Source of the DNA: Clostridiales bacterium
GTDB taxonomy: Bacteria; Bacillota_A; Clostridia; Saccharofermentanales; Saccharofermentanaceae
DNA length: 40,898 nt
Reading direction: 5' to 3'
Assembly: GCA_024695545.1 (NCBI GenBank)
Contig: JAILHZ010000183.1
Span: 1-40,898, forward strand
Part shown: positions 26,823 through 35,598 of the stretch, piece after piece
How positions within the stretch are numbered: the first letter of the stretch is position 1
How the letters are laid out: every line of letters begins with the position of its first letter
Made by a program: the position numbers and the translations under genes
The notes under the pieces: model-generated
The model's database searches: none
The model's input: only the letters and a program-made list of their open reading frames with translations
Told to the model about the DNA's origin: nothing

Positions 26823-29465
26823 TCAGGAAGGGCCTGCGCCATAGATCACCGTGCTTCCGGAACGGATGACGATCTTATCTGCCGATTGTCTCGAATAATC
26901 GTCCGAGAGGTTGAAGTCGGACCAGTCCTGATGATGGATCGAGAACTGGACGACAAGCTTGTCACCGCTTCCGAGTTTTGCGGATCCGAAAGAACTGATC
27001 GTACAGATCGTATCGGCCCCGGTCTTCGCCGGTTCTACTTTTCCGAATTCTCCCTTAACACTGTTAATTGCCTCGTAGTTTCCGCCCTTTCGGCTTACCG
27101 CCGAGTGGTAGCAGTCGAAGGCCAGTGAGCCGGATTTCTCATTCGTAAAGTAGTATTCGATCGCAAGAGAACCCAGGTCGATCGAATCGGATCCCGTGTT
27201 CTCGATGGTCATATTCCCGGCAATCGCGTTACCTGTTCCGCTCATGCTGTACTCGATGGTTACATTCACTTTTCCGTTTCCGGAAGGCGCCGGAGGTGTT
27301 GTCGGGGCAGGAGGTGTGGGGCCCTGTGTCGTGTCCGGAGAAGTCGGTGCCGGGGTCACATTTCCGGAACCGTCCGGTACCTCGCCATATACCAGCACGC
27401 CGCCCTCGAAGAGGGATATCTTCGCAGAAGAAGCCGCGTCCTGTGGAAGTCCCGTAATACGGAACTGCACTTCTTTCTTATACTCTTCCTGACCGCCCGG
27501 GTAGCAGGAATATTCCTTGAAAACGACCTGTACGCATGCATTGCTTCCATCTGCATCCAGGATCTGAAGCGATGCGACATCCTGTCCGTACGAAGAAGAT
27601 ACCGACAGATCCGATGCTTTCTTTCCCGACGGGAGCGTGAAGTAGTAGCGCAGTTCGAGGTCCTTCGGAGCTCTTGCCGGCCAGCCGGTCATGTTGTAGG
27701 TCAGTGCTTTTATCTCGAGAAAATCACTTCCGCCCGCATTGACGGTCGCATCCACACGGTACTCTTCGCCCACGTCTTCCCCTGCACCAAAACCGGTCAG
27801 TGTCTGGCCGTGGTAGCGCGTATAAAGCTTGGCAAGAAGGCCGGTAAATCCGGCATTGTAGTCGCAGGCCACTTCGTTCGTGTTGTAATTGCTGACCTCA
27901 TCGGCGTATCCGTCCGAGGCGTCCGGTCCGCCGACAAGTGCGCCGCACAGCACATGTCTTCCGGAGCCCGGCTCATTCATATTGTCGCAGTAGGAGCCCT
28001 GAGCCGTACGGTGGTGCGGGTTCACCGGATAGTTCTCACCGAAGCCGATCTGGAATGATCTTCCCGTATCTCCCAGAGCATATCCCGCCTGGGCAACAGC
28101 GAAGTTCCAGTAAGTATCTTTCTTCGCGGAAGGGCATGCATCGCTCTCACTGTAGACAGAGGCAACGAAAGCCGTGGTCGTCGCATAGCGGAGAGAACCC
28201 CAGCTGTCGAGCCAGGCCAGTCCCTTCGGAGTGTAGGTGATGCGCTCTCCGGCAGAGGTTCCGGTCGTCCAGAAGTCGAGGTGCTTTTCGACCGCCTGAG
28301 TATACGTCTTCTCCCCGGTCTCCTGTGCAAGAAGGACTGCCGCACCGATGTGCACATCGTCCCAGCACAGCGACCAGTTGAAGTCCTGATTCGCCTTCGG
28401 ATAGTACTCTTTTGCCTTGGCCAGATAGGAAGAATCTCCCGTCGCGCGGTAGAGCCACACGCCTGCCCAGATGAGTTCATCGTAGTATCCGCTCCAGGAG
28501 TTGTAGAAGCCGTTTGCCGCCGTGTATCCGGCATCGCTCTTATACTTGTCCGCAAAGGCATAGAGGGACTTTGCGTGTGTCAGGCACTTCTCGCTGAACG
28601 CCGGATCCGCGTCCTTAAAGAGGATGCTGCAGACCGCAAGAGAAGCCGCGGTTTCCGCCGTAACTGCGGAGCCCGGATTCTGCGCGTCCACACGGTAAGC
28701 CGGACGGGACATCTGGTACTCGACACACTCGGCAGGCCCCCACCATCCGTGATCGGCATTTCCGTCGCCGACCTGGTAGTAGTAGACCTCATCAGACGGA
28801 TGGCACTTGATAAAGTATTCATTCGCCCAGCGGATATTTCCGAGCGCATACTCGAACTGTTTGCTCTCTTCGTATGCATCCTTATCTTCGTAGACAGACC
28901 ATCCGAGGATGGAGGCCGTGTAGGCCATCGGGAGATTGAACTTAACGTTATCGCCGGCATCGAACCAGCCTCCGGTAAGATCTACTCCCGCGTCGGAACC
29001 GTCCTTCAGCGCAGAATCCCCGCGCCAGTTGCAGCGTGTATCTTCCGGAAGATCACCGGATCTCTGAAGCTCGTAGAAAAGAAGTGACTTCTGGAGAGCC
29101 TCGCCGTAGTTGTATTTGCCGGTTCCCTCGACTCCTTCGTATCCGGTGCCCTTGATGGTTCCGTATTCCTTTTTCGCCACCGGCCTGTCGGTAACATCTC
29201 CGCTTTCGGAAGGCTCGGCCGTCCCGCTTTCTGAGGTCTCCGAAAACGGGGCTTCCGTATCGGAGGAGCTTCCGTTCTGCTCCTCGGAAGAGTCATTTAC
29301 CGGCTCAATCGAGCTCTCCTGAGAGAGCGGAGTCTCCTCGCTCTTCCTACTCTTAAAAGTGCTTTCCCACGCGATTACAATGCCGCCGATCACAAGTGCG
29401 ACGGCAAGAAAAATGCCGCATAATACGGCAATCTTTGCTTTACTCTTCATGTCCTTCAATTTCAT
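26823..29465 (-). CDS. Membrane-anchored GH9 endoglucanase with two CBM3-like modules
   Basis: The 880-residue enzyme is predicted to hydrolyse beta-1,4-glucan outside the cell. Order: cytosolic basic start, TM or uncleaved signal (about 11-33), a Ser/Glu/Thr-rich spacer (35-98), GH9 catalytic domain (about 115-560), CBM3c-like module (about 570-695), Thr/Pro linker (700-730), C-terminal CBM3 (about 731-878). Catalytic features are GGWFDAGD with Asp169 and Asp172, His in NPHHRTAQG (483-490), and Glu531 in NEVACDYNAG. The GH9 plus CBM3c arrangement is typical of processive endoglucanases. There is no dockerin or sortase signal, so retention is by the N-terminal helix. It starts within the last 26 bases of the helicase gene, with AGGAG 9 bases upstream. 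Confidence 0.94.
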   Translation of the reverse strand: MKLKDMKSKAKIAVLCGIFLAVALVIGGIVIAWESTFKSRKSEETPLSQESSIEPVNDSSEEQNGSSSDTEAPFSETSESGTAEPSESGDVTDRPVAKKEYGTIKGTGYEGVEGTGKYNYGEALQKSLLFYELQRSGDLPEDTRCNWRGDSALKDGSDAGVDLTGGWFDAGDNVKFNLPMAYTASILGWSVYEDKDAYEESKQFEYALGNIRWANEYFIKCHPSDEVYYYQVGDGNADHGWWGPAECVEYQMSRPAYRVDAQNPGSAVTAETAASLAVCSILFKDADPAFSEKCLTHAKSLYAFADKYKSDAGYTAANGFYNSWSGYYDELIWAGVWLYRATGDSSYLAKAKEYYPKANQDFNWSLCWDDVHIGAAVLLAQETGEKTYTQAVEKHLDFWTTGTSAGERITYTPKGLAWLDSWGSLRYATTTAFVASVYSESDACPSAKKDTYWNFAVAQAGYALGDTGRSFQIGFGENYPVNPHHRTAQGSYCDNMNEPGSGRHVLCGALVGGPDASDGYADEVSNYNTNEVACDYNAGFTGLLAKLYTRYHGQTLTGFGAGEDVGEEYRVDATVNAGGSDFLEIKALTYNMTGWPARAPKDLELRYYFTLPSGKKASDLSVSSSYGQDVASLQILDADGSNACVQVVFKEYSCYPGGQEEYKKEVQFRITGLPQDAASSAKISLFEGGVLVYGEVPDGSGNVTPAPTSPDTTQGPTPPAPTTPPAPSGNGKVNVTIEYSMSGTGNAIAGNMTIENTGSDSIDLGSLAIEYYFTNEKSGSLAFDCYHSAVSRKGGNYEAINSVKGEFGKVEPAKTGADTICTISSFGSAKLGSGDKLVVQFSIHHQDWSDFNLSDDYSRQSADKIVIRSGSTVIYGAGPS

Positions 29466-30579
29466 TCAGATCGAGCTCCTGTGTAGATACTTTGGTGTAG
29501 TGAAGTATGTCATCCATACGCAGACTCTGCGAATACGTTACAAAAGTGAACGCCTGTCCGGCGCGTCCGGCACGGCCCGTTCTTCCGATACGGTGCAGAT
29601 AGTACTCATTTTCATTCGGCACTTCAAAATTGAAGACCGTGTCGATATCGGAAACATCGATACCGCGGGCCGCAACATCCGTCGCCACGAGGATGTTGAA
29701 CTTGCCTCTTCTGAAGTCATCCATGATGCGGTTTCTCGCACCCTGACCGATATCTCCGTGGAGACACTCCGCCTTGTAACCGAGGCGCTTGATGCCCTCC
29801 GTCACGACGCGTACGCGTGTCTTCGTATTGCAGAATGCCATGACGCGGCTGCACTGGTATTTCTCCATGATCTTTCCGAAGGCTTCCATCTTCTCCCGCT
29901 CTTCGAGATGCAGGATGTACTGGCTGATCTTCGGCATGTCCTCTTCTTTCGGCGCGACCTCGATCTCATCGGCACCATCCATGTATTCCCATGTGATGTT
30001 CATGACTTCTCTGCTCATCGTCGCGGAGAACATCGCGATCTGCTTATCCGAAGGAGTAAGCTTCATGATCTTTCTTATGTCCTTGATGAAACCCATGTCG
30101 AGCATCTTATCCGCCTCATCAAGAACGAGCGTGTAGATGTCGGAGATGTTGATGTTCTTGTGCTGCACATGATCCAGAAGACGGCCCGGAGTCGCGACCA
30201 CGATCTGCGGTTTTTTCTTCAGCATCTGGACCTGCTTATCCATCTTCTGTCCGCCGATGATTCCGCAGATCTTTAATCCCTTGATAAAAGCACCTAAGCC
30301 TCTAAGTTCCGTGCAGATCTGAAGTGCCAGTTCTCTTGTCGGGCAGAGGATCAGGGCCTGCACGAAGTCGGCGTCCATATTCAGGTATTCCAGGATCGGT
30401 ATACCGAAGGCGAAAGTCTTGCCGGTGCCGGTCGGTGCTTTTGCAATGACACAGCGGTTATCCATAAGGAGGGGGATCGCCTGTTTCTGGACGGAAGTAG
30501 GAGTCTTCATGCCCATTTTGTCCAGGGCGCGCATAACCTCCTCGGACAGATCCATCTGATCAAATGATGTATATTCCAA
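29440..30579 (-). CDS. DEAD-box RNA helicase
   Basis: The 379-residue protein is a minimal DEAD-box helicase without the C-terminal extension of CshA or DbpA. Q-motif TSVQKQAIPLL (28-38), motif I APTGTGKT (48-55), DEAD (154-157), SAT (185-187), then ATDVAARGID and HRIGRTGRAG in the second RecA domain. It would unwind short RNA duplexes in ribosome assembly or mRNA decay. Its ATG lies three bases after the stop codon of the LTA-synthase-like gene, and its end overlaps the cellulase start, an unusual position for a helicase gene. Confidence 0.95.
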   Translation of the reverse strand: MEYTSFDQMDLSEEVMRALDKMGMKTPTSVQKQAIPLLMDNRCVIAKAPTGTGKTFAFGIPILEYLNMDADFVQALILCPTRELALQICTELRGLGAFIKGLKICGIIGGQKMDKQVQMLKKKPQIVVATPGRLLDHVQHKNINISDIYTLVLDEADKMLDMGFIKDIRKIMKLTPSDKQIAMFSATMSREVMNITWEYMDGADEIEVAPKEEDMPKISQYILHLEEREKMEAFGKIMEKYQCSRVMAFCNTKTRVRVVTEGIKRLGYKAECLHGDIGQGARNRIMDDFRRGKFNILVATDVAARGIDVSDIDTVFNFEVPNENEYYLHRIGRTGRAGRAGQAFTFVTYSQSLRMDDILHYTKVSTQELDLNEIEGHEE

Positions 30580-30582
30580 TTG

Positions 30583-33213
30583 TTAACCCTCGATTTCTGT
30601 TTCCTTCTTCTGAGGTACGAAGTATACGACGTCATAGAGCTCGGAACGGCGCTTCTTCGACTCGAAAAGGTTATTATACGTAAGGACGTTGTACTCATTT
30701 AAGATACCTGTCGCATCCGGTACATCCGTTACTGTATCGTATCTGTTTCCCTGATTGTCATAGACACCCATCGATGTCAGGATCGGATACTGGTCGTAGG
30801 CATCCGCGATCAGGAGATTGTACGCGGGAAGATCCATTCCCGTGTTCTGGAGAAGGAGTGTGGAGAGATAGTTCAGGCTGATGCTCTCGATCTCGCACTC
30901 CGGGATATCATAGTTCGCCCAGATGAAGAAATCCGTCTTATACAGATTCTGCATCTCTTCACCGTTCAGGTCGACGATCTCTTTTCCGAGAAGTGTCTCG
31001 TAGAAGCCGTTGATCATGCTCGGCAGATGGTCGCCGAAGAAGCAGATGATGACCGGATCATCCACCTCGCTGAAGTAACCGATCAGATCACGGAGCGCAA
31101 GGTCACTCTGTCTTGCTAAAGACAGGTACTGCTCCGTCTCCGGGAACTTGTCCGGATAATCGATAAGACGTACGTCCTGATCGAAGTTCGGATCGTTGCT
31201 GGTATAAGAACCGTGATTCTGCATCGTAACGTTGAACAGGAACAGCGGGTGCTTCGGGTCTCTCTCTTCGTACAGCTGGATCAGCTTCTTGTAGGAAGTG
31301 CGGTCAGAGATATACGAGCGGAGATATTCGGAATCATCACCGAAATCATCGATCGAGACGAAGCGGTCAAATGCCATACTCGTATAAACCTCCGGACGGT
31401 TCCATCCGCTGGCCAGATACGGGTGAACGGCAATCGTCTGATAGCCCTGGCTCTTGAGGAAACGCGGAAGCGATCCCGTGGAATTTCCGATGTACTGCTG
31501 ATAAGGAATACTTCCGGTCGGGAAGAACGCCATTGGGTTGCCTGTCAGGAATTCGAATTCCGAGTTCGCCGTACCGCCGCCGTACACGGAAACACAGAGA
31601 TCACCGTGGATCACATTGTCTCTCGTGTAAAGTGAATCCATGTAAGGATGCATCGGAAGATTCGTATCAAAAGATCCGACGGTCGACATATCCGAGTAGG
31701 ACTCATTCATGATCGCGATGATCGTCGGCTTCTCGCCCTCCTGAAGGACACGGTCGCCGCAGGCCTCACGGATCGTCTGCTTCTCATTGTAATCTGCGAG
31801 AACATCGTTCGGCAGGATATAGTGTGCTTCTTTGTTTTCGATCTTCTCTCCGATCCGCTGAACACGGGAAACGCTGTAATTATCGGGCTTCTCAACCGCC
31901 AGATGCTGGGCATTCATGGTCAGCGCCACGATCATACCGTTCTTGCTGAAGTTCTGCGCGGGGTTACTTGCGTTATTTACTACACCCATCTTCTCCATCA
32001 GGCTGAAGTTGGAATTCTGATAACGTCTGGTATCGATCAGTGTCAGCGCAAGGAAGATCACAAGGATCGCACAGACACCGCCGATGTACGCGCGGTTTCT
32101 CTTAAGCTGGATCTTATACCTGCACTTAGAAACGAGCAGGATCGAGAAAATAAACAGAAGCGTCGCGATGATCAATATCGGCGACAGTTCGATGTGATAG
32201 TTATCGGATACATTCATCGCCGTCTTAAGGGTAACAACATCCCAGAGCTGAACCGGCTCACCACGCCACAGGAGCTTGAAATAGTTAAAGATCGCAACAG
32301 CGAACAGAAGGCAGTTCACGAGGATCGTCGTCAGACGGAAGCGGTTGAAGATGATCAGCAGCAGGACATAGACCACCAGGTAGTAGATGTAGTTGACGAT
32401 ATATGCCGGCGGGGATTTCTTCAGGACGGAGTTGCCGTTCAGAAGCTCAACGATCGTAAACATCAGCACCGGCATGAGGTGCATGACGGTGATCAGAAGA
32501 TGCTCTCTTTCCTTCTCGTAAAGGTCAAAGTGCAGAAGTGCGACCAGACCGCAGATCAGGATCAGAAGGATACTGACGATCATGGCGACATAATTCATGC
32601 GGGAATAGCGGATCTGCGTATTGCACTGCAGATGGGCACCCGCCGGAATGCCCGGATAATTTACATCATTCAGTTCGTCGGGAACATTCGAGGAAACCCA
32701 TACAGAGGGTACTTCTTCACCGATCGTATCCACGGTTTCCAGGAACATGATGTATGTATCCTGCATCACCAGATCCTTGCGGATACGGAAACGCAGGTAT
32801 TCGTTGTCCTTGATATTCTGGAGCGGGACCTTCTCTTCATAGACGATCTTGCCATCCGCCTTCATCAGCTTGAAGTGGAGACTTCCCTGCGGCGCAAGAA
32901 CGTTTCCGGATTCTCTGTTCGTCGCCATACGGATCTCGATATAGTCGACGTGTATCTGCTGCGGCTCAAAGGCCTGGATCAGCGGGGATCCTCCGTTCAG
33001 TTTTCCGGAAGGCTGCGCACCCTGTCCCAGACAGGATACGGTGATCCTCGATGCAAACATGGATGACTTGAAAAAGACGATAAAGAGCATCACGAGCATT
33101 ACCGCGATGACGATCGTCCAGCGCACTTTATTTCTTGTGAAGCTTACCGCTTTTTTCGTAAACTTGATCAAGTTCTTCTCCCGCACCGGCAGTCTCGGGG
33201 CGCCAATGCCCAT
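30583..33213 (-). CDS. LTA-synthase-family phosphoglycerol transferase with an added ectodomain
   Basis: The 876-residue membrane protein carries a C-terminal sulfatase-fold catalytic domain (about 490-830): metal-site Glu504 in NESYSD, probable nucleophile Thr548 in GGGTANSEFEFLTG, and metal-site FFGDHLPSM. Such enzymes move glycerol phosphate onto a lipid or glycan (LtaS, MdoB). About seven TM segments lie between residues 208 and 395, and one at 33-49. Between TM1 and TM2 is an ectodomain of about 155 residues (50-207), rich in beta-strand-forming residues, not present in canonical LtaS (about 650 residues, five TMs). The start at 33213 has only a weak AGGG site but lies about 20 bases from a good promoter; a TTG further in with GGGAG upstream is an alternative. 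Confidence 0.88.
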   Translation of the reverse strand: MGIGAPRLPVREKNLIKFTKKAVSFTRNKVRWTIVIAVMLVMLFIVFFKSSMFASRITVSCLGQGAQPSGKLNGGSPLIQAFEPQQIHVDYIEIRMATNRESGNVLAPQGSLHFKLMKADGKIVYEEKVPLQNIKDNEYLRFRIRKDLVMQDTYIMFLETVDTIGEEVPSVWVSSNVPDELNDVNYPGIPAGAHLQCNTQIRYSRMNYVAMIVSILLILICGLVALLHFDLYEKEREHLLITVMHLMPVLMFTIVELLNGNSVLKKSPPAYIVNYIYYLVVYVLLLIIFNRFRLTTILVNCLLFAVAIFNYFKLLWRGEPVQLWDVVTLKTAMNVSDNYHIELSPILIIATLLFIFSILLVSKCRYKIQLKRNRAYIGGVCAILVIFLALTLIDTRRYQNSNFSLMEKMGVVNNASNPAQNFSKNGMIVALTMNAQHLAVEKPDNYSVSRVQRIGEKIENKEAHYILPNDVLADYNEKQTIREACGDRVLQEGEKPTIIAIMNESYSDMSTVGSFDTNLPMHPYMDSLYTRDNVIHGDLCVSVYGGGTANSEFEFLTGNPMAFFPTGSIPYQQYIGNSTGSLPRFLKSQGYQTIAVHPYLASGWNRPEVYTSMAFDRFVSIDDFGDDSEYLRSYISDRTSYKKLIQLYEERDPKHPLFLFNVTMQNHGSYTSNDPNFDQDVRLIDYPDKFPETEQYLSLARQSDLALRDLIGYFSEVDDPVIICFFGDHLPSMINGFYETLLGKEIVDLNGEEMQNLYKTDFFIWANYDIPECEIESISLNYLSTLLLQNTGMDLPAYNLLIADAYDQYPILTSMGVYDNQGNRYDTVTDVPDATGILNEYNVLTYNNLFESKKRRSELYDVVYFVPQKKETEIEG

Positions 33214-33242
33214 ATCTGCCCTATTGTATTTGTACGTTACCT

Positions 33243-33270
33243 ATTATAAGGCGTTTTTCTTTTCTTTCAA
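33243..33270 (-). promoter_or_regulatory. Promoter of the LTA/helicase/cellulase operon
   Basis: TTGAAA (33270-33265) and TATAAT (33248-33243, perfect) with 16 bases between them. Transcription would start near 33236, giving a leader of about 22 bases. Confidence 0.8.
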
Positions 33271-33327
33271 TGGAATGCCCCTTGTAAGATTGCACAGTTT
33301 TCCTTCTTTGAAATGTTATTCGTTACA

Positions 33328-33383
33328 TTTTTATCGTTTTTCGATAAAAAATGCTTGCATATCGATAATGACCATGCTATTAT
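33328..33383 (+). promoter_or_regulatory. Promoter and operator of the DUF2975/XRE cluster
   Basis: TTGCAT (33355-33360) and TATTAT (33378-33383) are 17 bases apart. TATCGATA (33360-33367) overlaps the start of the spacer, and an inverted repeat TTTTTATCG/CGATAAAAA (33328-33336 with 33342-33350) lies just upstream. The shared ATCG/CGAT core in a palindromic setting is what a small dimeric XRE repressor would bind; such a protein is encoded by the second gene. Confidence 0.7.
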
Positions 33384-33413
33384 GATGACATGAAAGGATC
33401 CTCGGAAATCTTC

Positions 33414-33441
33414 CTCCCGCAAATCCGGCCGGATGCGGGAG
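33414..33441 (+). promoter_or_regulatory. Leader hairpin before the DUF2975-type gene
   Basis: CTCCCGC (33414-33420) pairs with GCGGGAG (33435-33441), enclosing the palindrome ATCCGGCCGGAT. The ribosome binding site GGAGG follows about 20 bases later. There is no T tract, so it is not a terminator; it may protect or regulate the mRNA. Confidence 0.5.
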
Positions 33442-33471
33442 ACGACATAAATACTTACGGAGGTAAAGAAA

Positions 33472-33972
33472 ATGGACTCTAAATCTAAACCCGGTTATTC
33501 CCTATGGCTGAACCTGACACTGGCAGCTTCCGCCGTATTCTTCTTCTGCTGTCTCCTCGGAGACATCTTCGGATACTCATTCTGCAAGTACTGCTGGCGC
33601 GGCGGTCTCTTTAACGAAGGATATCTTCCGATCCTTTCTTTTCTCGAGAATGAAGACGTAAGATTCATCGTTTTCCTCACTTGTTTCTATCTGTCGACCG
33701 GCATCGCTTACATCATCATCTACAGCGTAGTCAATCTTCTTTTGAACCTGAAGAAAGGGATCGTCTTTGAGAAGGCGAACACCCGCTACATGTCCGTGAT
33801 CTCGATCTGCTGTTTCCTCATCTGCGTGATCTGCATCATCGGTGCCTGCGCTTCCTACGCGCTCTTCCTGATCTCGCTGATCGGCCTGTTCGTAGGACTT
33901 ATCGTCCAGTGTGTCAGACTCGTCATGGATAAGGCCATCGATATGCGCACTGAGCTCGATCTGACTGTATAA
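33472..33972 (+). CDS. DUF2975-type membrane protein
   Basis: The 166-residue protein has four TM segments (about 13-33, 62-88, 104-125, 127-150) with LKKGIVFEKANTRYMS between TM2 and TM3 and a C-terminal DKAIDMRTELDLTV, all features of the DUF2975 family. In many Bacillota this family is encoded directly before a small YozG-type XRE regulator, as here. Its function is not established; a membrane sensor that controls the regulator is a common proposal. GGAGG lies 8-9 bases before the ATG. The next gene's ribosome binding site AAGGAGG overlaps its stop. Confidence 0.85.
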   Translation: MDSKSKPGYSLWLNLTLAASAVFFFCCLLGDIFGYSFCKYCWRGGLFNEGYLPILSFLENEDVRFIVFLTCFYLSTGIAYIIIYSVVNLLLNLKKGIVFEKANTRYMSVISICCFLICVICIIGACASYALFLISLIGLFVGLIVQCVRLVMDKAIDMRTELDLTV

Positions 33973-33985
33973 GGAGGTGCGGATT

Positions 33986-34198
33986 ATGTCTATCATTGTT
34001 AATCTCGATGTTATGATGGCTAAGCGGAAGATCTCCGCAGGTGACCTCGCCACCAAGATCGGCATCACCCCGGCCAACCTCTCAATCCTGAAGAACCAGA
34101 AAGCCAAAGCCGTGCGCTTTTCCACCCTGAACGATATCTGTCAGGCACTCGACTGCCAGCCCGGCGATATTCTGGAATACAGAGAAGACGAGGAGTAA
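33986..34198 (+). CDS. Small XRE-family (YozG-like) transcriptional regulator
   Basis: The 70-residue protein is almost entirely a Cro/CI-type helix-turn-helix. MAKRKISAGDLATKIGITPANLSILKN covers helices 1-3, with the recognition helix near ITPANLSILK, and ALDCQPGDILEY is the usual end of this family. The start at 33986 is chosen for AAGGAGG 9 bases upstream; an in-frame GTG at 33977 lies inside that site. It probably binds the ATCG/CGAT operator and represses its own operon. Confidence 0.93.
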   Translation: MSIIVNLDVMMAKRKISAGDLATKIGITPANLSILKNQKAKAVRFSTLNDICQALDCQPGDILEYREDEE

Positions 34199-34275
34199 TC
34201 CTGCAATCACATCGGTGTCGGATCTGCCATTAAGGTCCGCCGGCCGGGTGCTTTTTCCAAAGGAGAAACTGAAAA

Positions 34276-35598
34276 ATGAATACGAACACGAAGCGGGCAG
34301 AGCGCTTGAAGAAGCTCTGCCTTGGGTTAAGTTACGCTTTTTCCTACGCATACATTTGGTTTTTCACCACGTATACCGACAGCCCTCTGGCGGTCACGGG
34401 CTTCCTGACACTGCTTTCCTGCGGCGCTGTCCTCTGGCTGGAACTGACCATGCGGCAGCAGCAGGATCTGGGAAAGTTCATCCCGTCGAAGCTCCAGCTC
34501 GGCGAGACACGTTTCTGGGAAGTGATCCTCCTTCTTCTTTCCGTCAGCACCTTAAGCGGGCAGATGCAGGAACTGAGCCTTCTTTTTATCCACATGGTCG
34601 TCATCTACATGGTACTCACGGGAACCGGTCATCTCCTCTCCGACCGTTCTTCCTGCCTGATCCCCGCCGATCTTTTCAACGGCTGTGTGCGGCTTCCGTT
34701 CATGAACTTCTTTTCACGTATTCCCGCGATCGGCGAGTGTATCCACCCCTCCGGTGAGACCGTAGAAGTCATCCTCCCCGACGGAACAACGGTCGCGGGA
34801 ACGAAGGTAAAAAAGAAGCCCGGCTCTTCCGCCGCGATCCTTCTGGTCCTGGTCGTGATCGCCGGCTTCTTCTTCGCCGCCGTCGGCAACCTCGCTTCTG
34901 TCGACAGTCATTTCAGTGATGCGATACTCTCTCTTGAACACACATTCGACAATATTTCCATCTCCGATTCTCTGGGAAGATTTATCATGAGCCTTCCGGT
35001 CGGCGCCTTTCTCTTCGGCCTTTTCCAGGGAAGTGTCCGGAAGGATATTTCGAAGGAAAAGCACTTCTGCGAGAAGCTGGTCTCTTTTTCTACCAGGCTC
35101 CGCTTCATGCCGGATGCGGTCCTCACGGCCGTACTTTTCCTCTTCGGTGTGCTTTACGTGGCATTCTTCATCTCGCAGGCCAGTTACATGTTCAGTGCTT
35201 TTGCCGGAGTACTGCCGGAAGCATTTACCGCATCGGAATATGCGGTCAGCGGATTCTATGAACTGATCAATGTCGTGCTTATTAACTTCGCACTCCTTGC
35301 GACCGTTCGCATTTTCGGCTCTCATGAGAACAGGATCCTGCGTATTTTCAGTACGGTCCTCATGGTCGAGAGCATGATCTTTGCGACGATCTCCGCATCG
35401 AAGATCATCCTTTACATGTCACGCTTCGGGTATACCTACTCAAGAACTCTCGGTCTCTGGGGGACGTCCGTTGTCTTCGCCGGCGCAGTTTTAGCGGTCA
35501 TCTACCTGACAAAGAAAAAGCAGACCTTCGCACCGTGGATGTGGTACTCCGCGGGAAGCTATGTCGTGATGGCATTTATCACCTGGTGTTTCGTTTAA
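34276..35598 (+). CDS. DUF4153/DUF4173-like polytopic membrane protein
   Basis: The 440-residue protein has about ten TM segments. The segments TASEYAVSGFYELINVVLIN and MSRFGYTYSRTLGLW resemble the conserved Y-A-R-x-G-F-x-E-L and Y-G-x-T-x-x-R motifs of DUF4153/DUF4173 proteins. A small soluble insert (about 145-180) has a beta-hairpin-like EVILPDGTTVAGTKVKKK. Function unknown. AAAGGAGA precedes the ATG; the 77-base gap from the regulator gene has no terminator, so co-transcription is likely. Its stop codon overlaps that of the convergent radical SAM gene. Confidence 0.75.
   Translation: MNTNTKRAERLKKLCLGLSYAFSYAYIWFFTTYTDSPLAVTGFLTLLSCGAVLWLELTMRQQQDLGKFIPSKLQLGETRFWEVILLLLSVSTLSGQMQELSLLFIHMVVIYMVLTGTGHLLSDRSSCLIPADLFNGCVRLPFMNFFSRIPAIGECIHPSGETVEVILPDGTTVAGTKVKKKPGSSAAILLVLVVIAGFFFAAVGNLASVDSHFSDAILSLEHTFDNISISDSLGRFIMSLPVGAFLFGLFQGSVRKDISKEKHFCEKLVSFSTRLRFMPDAVLTAVLFLFGVLYVAFFISQASYMFSAFAGVLPEAFTASEYAVSGFYELINVVLINFALLATVRIFGSHENRILRIFSTVLMVESMIFATISASKIILYMSRFGYTYSRTLGLWGTSVVFAGAVLAVIYLTKKKQTFAPWMWYSAGSYVVMAFITWCFV

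Noticed and set aside
27280..27360. GC-rich repetitive stretch in the cellulase gene
   Set aside because: It encodes the Pro/Thr linker between the CBM3c-like module and the C-terminal CBM3; not an independent element.
31648..33066. Plus-strand open frame of 472 codons inside the LTA-synthase-like gene
   Set aside because: Antisense to a clear catalytic gene; the product has no domain, is extremely rich in Arg/His/Asp, and lacks a ribosome binding site. It results from the rarity of TTA, CTA and TCA codons in the sense gene.
34199..34275. Possible terminator between the XRE gene and the DUF4153-type gene (GCCGGCC followed by TTTTT)
   Set aside because: No extended stem precedes the T run, and the next gene has a good ribosome binding site immediately after.
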